Origin: Mucilaginibacter limnophilus | GTDB taxonomy: Bacteria > Bacteroidota > Bacteroidia > Sphingobacteriales > Sphingobacteriaceae | Reading direction: 5' to 3' | Assembly (NCBI RefSeq): GCF_004005815.1 | Contig: NZ_SACK01000003.1 | Location: 62,001 to 126,000 of the forward strand | Length of the DNA: 64,000 nucleotides | Shown: in pieces, positions 61,554 to 64,000 of the stretch | How positions within the stretch are numbered: position 1 is the stretch's first letter | Layout of the letters: each line of letters opens with the position of its first letter | Translations under genes and position numbers: made by a program | The notes under the pieces: generated by a model | Seen by the model: only the letters and a program-made list of their open reading frames with translations | The model's database searches: none | Told to the model about the DNA's origin: nothing

Positions 61554-63749
61554 ATGATCGAGACTAAAAAGTCGCTTTTTGATAACCTACAGAATTTTTT
61601 TGGATTTGATAATTTCAAGGGCGACCAGGAGGCAATTATAACCAATATCCTTGCCGGTAATGATACGTTTGTTATCATGCCCACAGGCGGGGGTAAATCA
61701 ATGTGTTATCAGTTGCCGGCTTTAATGAGTGAAGGAACCGCTATTGTCATATCGCCGCTGATAGCGCTGATGAAAAATCAGGTTGATCAGCTAAGGGCTT
61801 TCGGCGGATCAGACAGCATTGCACACTTTCTAAATTCCTCTCTTACAAAATCAGAAATAGCCCGTGTAAAAGAAGATGTTCTGGGCGGTAAAACAAAGCT
61901 GCTTTATGTCGCTCCAGAATCACTTACAAAGCAGGAAAACATCGACTTTCTGCGTCTGAATCATGTATCGTTTGTAGCTGTTGACGAAGCGCACTGTATA
62001 TCTGAATGGGGACATGATTTCCGCCCGGAATACCGCAAGATACGCCAGGTAATAAGCAACATTGGTGAGAACATTCCCATTATAGCACTTACCGCTACTG
62101 CTACACCTAAAGTGCAGCACGATATACAAAAGAACCTGCAAATGAATAACGCGACGGTGTTCAAATCGTCGTTTAACCGTACAAACCTGTTTTACGAAGT
62201 ACGTGCAAAGCGCAGCGTTATAAAAGAAATAGTAAAGTTTGTAAAGCAAAATACCGGTAAATCGGGCATCATATATTGCTTAAGCCGTAAAAAGGTTGAA
62301 GAAGTGGCAGAGGTGTTAAATCTAAATGGTATCCGCGCCCTGCCTTACCATGCCGGGCTTGATGCCAAAGTACGCGCCGAAACGCAGGACAAGTTCCTGA
62401 TGGAAGATGTTGAAGTTATTGTGGCAACCATAGCTTTCGGGATGGGTATTGATAAACCCGATGTGCGCTATGTAATTCACCACGACGTGCCTAAAAGCAT
62501 GGAAGGCTACTACCAGGAGACCGGTCGTGCCGGACGTGATGGCGGTGAAGGCGTATGTGTGTCTTTTTATTCGCAAAAAGATATAGATAAACTTCAGAAG
62601 TTTATGAAGGACAAGCCGGTATCTGAACGCGAGATAGGCACGCAAATACTCAAAGAGGTGATAGATTACGCCGAATCATCAGTATGCCGCCGTAAGCAGA
62701 TACTACATTACTTTGGCGAAAACTTTGATGAAAGTAGCTGCGGAAACATGTGCGATAACTGTTGTGCGCCAAAAACTTTCTTCGATGCTGAAGAGCACCT
62801 GCACAAAGTGCTTAGCCTGATAAAACATATTGACGAGAAGTTTGACGACCGCTACATCATAGATGTATTGACAGGTGCTGATAACCCACAGATACGTAAT
62901 TATGAGCATGATACTTTGCCATACTTCGGTTTAGGTAAAGAGGACGGCGAGAACCTTTGGAACTCGGTATTGCGTCAGGCTTTGTTGGATAACTTCCTGT
63001 CAAAAGATATAGATCAGTACGGTTTACTTCGTCTGACAGAAAAGGGCAATGATTTTATTGACAACCCATACAGCATACGCTTTATATTGAACCGCGAAAT
63101 GGAAGCGGCCGATGATGAGGATGGCGAAGAAGGACCTAAGCAAGGCGGTGGCGCTCTTGATACCGAACTACTTCAAATGCTGAAGGACCTGCGCAAAAAG
63201 ATTGCCAAGCAAAAAAGCCTTCCGCCGTTTGTAATATTCCAGGATCCATCGCTCGAGGAAATGTGTACGCATTATCCCATCAGTATGGAGGAAATGAAGC
63301 AGATATCAGGTGTTGGCGCAGGTAAAGCACTTAAATTTGGCGGACCGTTTATCGAACTCATTAAAAAATATGTTGAGGATAATGATATTGACCGCCCGGT
63401 TGATATGGTGATAAAAAGCGCTGCCAATAAATCGGCGCTTAAGGTTTATATTATTCAAAATATCGACAGGCACCTTAATCTTGAGGATATTGCTGCTTCA
63501 AAAGGACTTACTTACGAGGAAATACTTCGTGAGGTGGAATCAATAGTTAACTCGGGTACTAAGCTTAACCTTGATTATTATATAGACGAGGTAATTGACG
63601 AGGATAAACAGGATGAGGTTTTCGACTACTTCAAAACCGCCGAAGACGACTCTATCGACCATGCTATTGCCGAGCTTGGTGGTGACGATTACACATATGA
63701 AGAAGTACAGTTAATGCGCATAAAGTTTATGAGCGAATTGGGAAATTAG
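61554..63749 (+). CDS. recQ: ATP-dependent DNA helicase RecQ
   Basis: 731 residues. Motifs: PTGGGKSMCYQLPAL (Walker A), DEAHCISEWGHDFRPEYR (DEAH), TATATPKVQHDI, ATIAFGMGIDKPDVRYVIHHD and QETGRAGRDG. The zinc/RQC part is SSVCRRKQILHYFGENF...CGNMCDNCC, and an HRDC domain follows (about 540-615). The last about 115 residues (IDRPVDMVIKSAANKSALKVYIIQ to end) are an added helix-turn-helix-like domain seen in Bacteroidetes RecQ, with an acidic end. Repair and recombination. Confidence 0.96.
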   Translation: MIETKKSLFDNLQNFFGFDNFKGDQEAIITNILAGNDTFVIMPTGGGKSMCYQLPALMSEGTAIVISPLIALMKNQVDQLRAFGGSDSIAHFLNSSLTKSEIARVKEDVLGGKTKLLYVAPESLTKQENIDFLRLNHVSFVAVDEAHCISEWGHDFRPEYRKIRQVISNIGENIPIIALTATATPKVQHDIQKNLQMNNATVFKSSFNRTNLFYEVRAKRSVIKEIVKFVKQNTGKSGIIYCLSRKKVEEVAEVLNLNGIRALPYHAGLDAKVRAETQDKFLMEDVEVIVATIAFGMGIDKPDVRYVIHHDVPKSMEGYYQETGRAGRDGGEGVCVSFYSQKDIDKLQKFMKDKPVSEREIGTQILKEVIDYAESSVCRRKQILHYFGENFDESSCGNMCDNCCAPKTFFDAEEHLHKVLSLIKHIDEKFDDRYIIDVLTGADNPQIRNYEHDTLPYFGLGKEDGENLWNSVLRQALLDNFLSKDIDQYGLLRLTEKGNDFIDNPYSIRFILNREMEAADDEDGEEGPKQGGGALDTELLQMLKDLRKKIAKQKSLPPFVIFQDPSLEEMCTHYPISMEEMKQISGVGAGKALKFGGPFIELIKKYVEDNDIDRPVDMVIKSAANKSALKVYIIQNIDRHLNLEDIAASKGLTYEEILREVESIVNSGTKLNLDYYIDEVIDEDKQDEVFDYFKTAEDDSIDHAIAELGGDDYTYEEVQLMRIKFMSELGN

Positions 63750-63843
63750 GAATATAAATGATTTGAGGATTAAGGATAGAGATCAGTAATACTGATTTTT
63801 AACCTTTTTTTATTTCATACTGTTCCTTAAAATCCAAGTTGTT

Positions 63844-64000
63844 TTACTTGGCAAGTATCTTGAACTCAGTACGCCGGTTTTGCTGGCGCCCTTCTTCTGT
63901 ATTGTTATTAGCAATAGGCTGACTTTTGCCATAACCTTTAAACAACAACCGTTTAGCATCAGTTCCGCCGGCTACAAGGTAATTATAAACGGCTTTGGCC
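63844..64000 (-). CDS. OmpA-family protein, C-terminal end (cut by window edge)
   Basis: Reading the minus strand: AKAVYNYLVAGGTDAKRLLFKGYGKSQPIANNNTEEGRQQNRRTEFKILAK then stop. This is the last about 51 residues of an OmpA C-terminal domain (GYGxSxPIAxN and GRQxNRRxEF). The rest is outside the window. Not the same gene as 18760-20112. Confidence 0.9.
   Translation of the reverse strand, partial: AKAVYNYLVAGGTDAKRLLFKGYGKSQPIANNNTEEGRQQNRRTEFKILAK

Overview
The window looks like a chromosomal segment of a Bacteroidetes bacterium, most likely Sphingobacteriaceae (Mucilaginibacter/Pedobacter-like). Evidence: PorP/SprF next to a giant protein with a gliding-type (T9SS type B) C-terminus, an N-acyl-ornithine carbamoyltransferase type of arginine pathway, a BtuB/BtuG-like vitamin B12 locus, an HscA-type Hsp70 of the Bacteroidetes form, Bacteroidetes-style -7 promoter boxes (TAnnTTTG), and few Shine-Dalgarno sites. 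No rRNA, tRNA, prophage, insertion sequence or CRISPR array was seen. The genes are mostly housekeeping with intact reading frames; one regulator is frameshifted.

Layout. 1-4.6 kb: nuoD (partial)/nuoC behind pdxH, YqgE, a secreted protein and hscA. 4.7-9.3 kb: a large predicted surface metalloprotease with propeller and barrel regions, small membrane proteins, OsmC, and an orphan promoter/terminator pair that may be a small RNA. 9.3-16 kb: PorP/SprF with a 1395-residue PKD-rich T9SS cargo, then an SpmA-SpmB fusion. 16-22 kb: OsmC, MetZ, a DinB-fold protein, OmpA, an AHSA1-like protein, acetate transporter, GpmA. 22-32 kb: arginine biosynthesis (GNAT-argG-cupin-argC-argD-argF'-paiB, plus argB-proC beyond an antiporter on the other strand). 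32-43 kb: frameshifted Crp/Fnr regulator, DinB-fold protein, YpdA, transaldolase, SRP RNA, Pol IV, an ECF sigma factor with a membrane partner, YbjQ, MFS and LutA-like proteins. 43-46.6 kb: thrS-infC-rpmI-rplT. 46.6-52.3 kb: LuxR-type regulator, SRPBCC protein, cobalamin riboswitch with btuB, a btuG-like gene and a DUF6580 gene. 52.3-64 kb: bifunctional nuclease, etfBA, TPR, dnaB, rlmB, twin NHL lipoproteins, manC, recQ and the 3' end of an OmpA-family gene.

The most unusual structure is the set of short palindromic repeats. At least five sequence families occur, three of which share GTCAT/ATGAC tips. In the arginine operon, four successive gene junctions each carry one. Two of these (argG/cupin and cupin/argC) contain the stop codon of the upstream gene and the start codon of the downstream gene, so the repeats encode protein termini. 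The carbamoyltransferase of this operon has Val at the position that separates acetyl- from succinyl-ornithine enzymes, which predicts a succinylated arginine pathway. Other items worth a look are the candidate small RNA at 8.3 kb, the HExxH-propeller-barrel protein, the riboswitch-controlled B12 uptake operon, a TTG start for infC, and a 20-bp perfect palindrome upstream of the SRP RNA.
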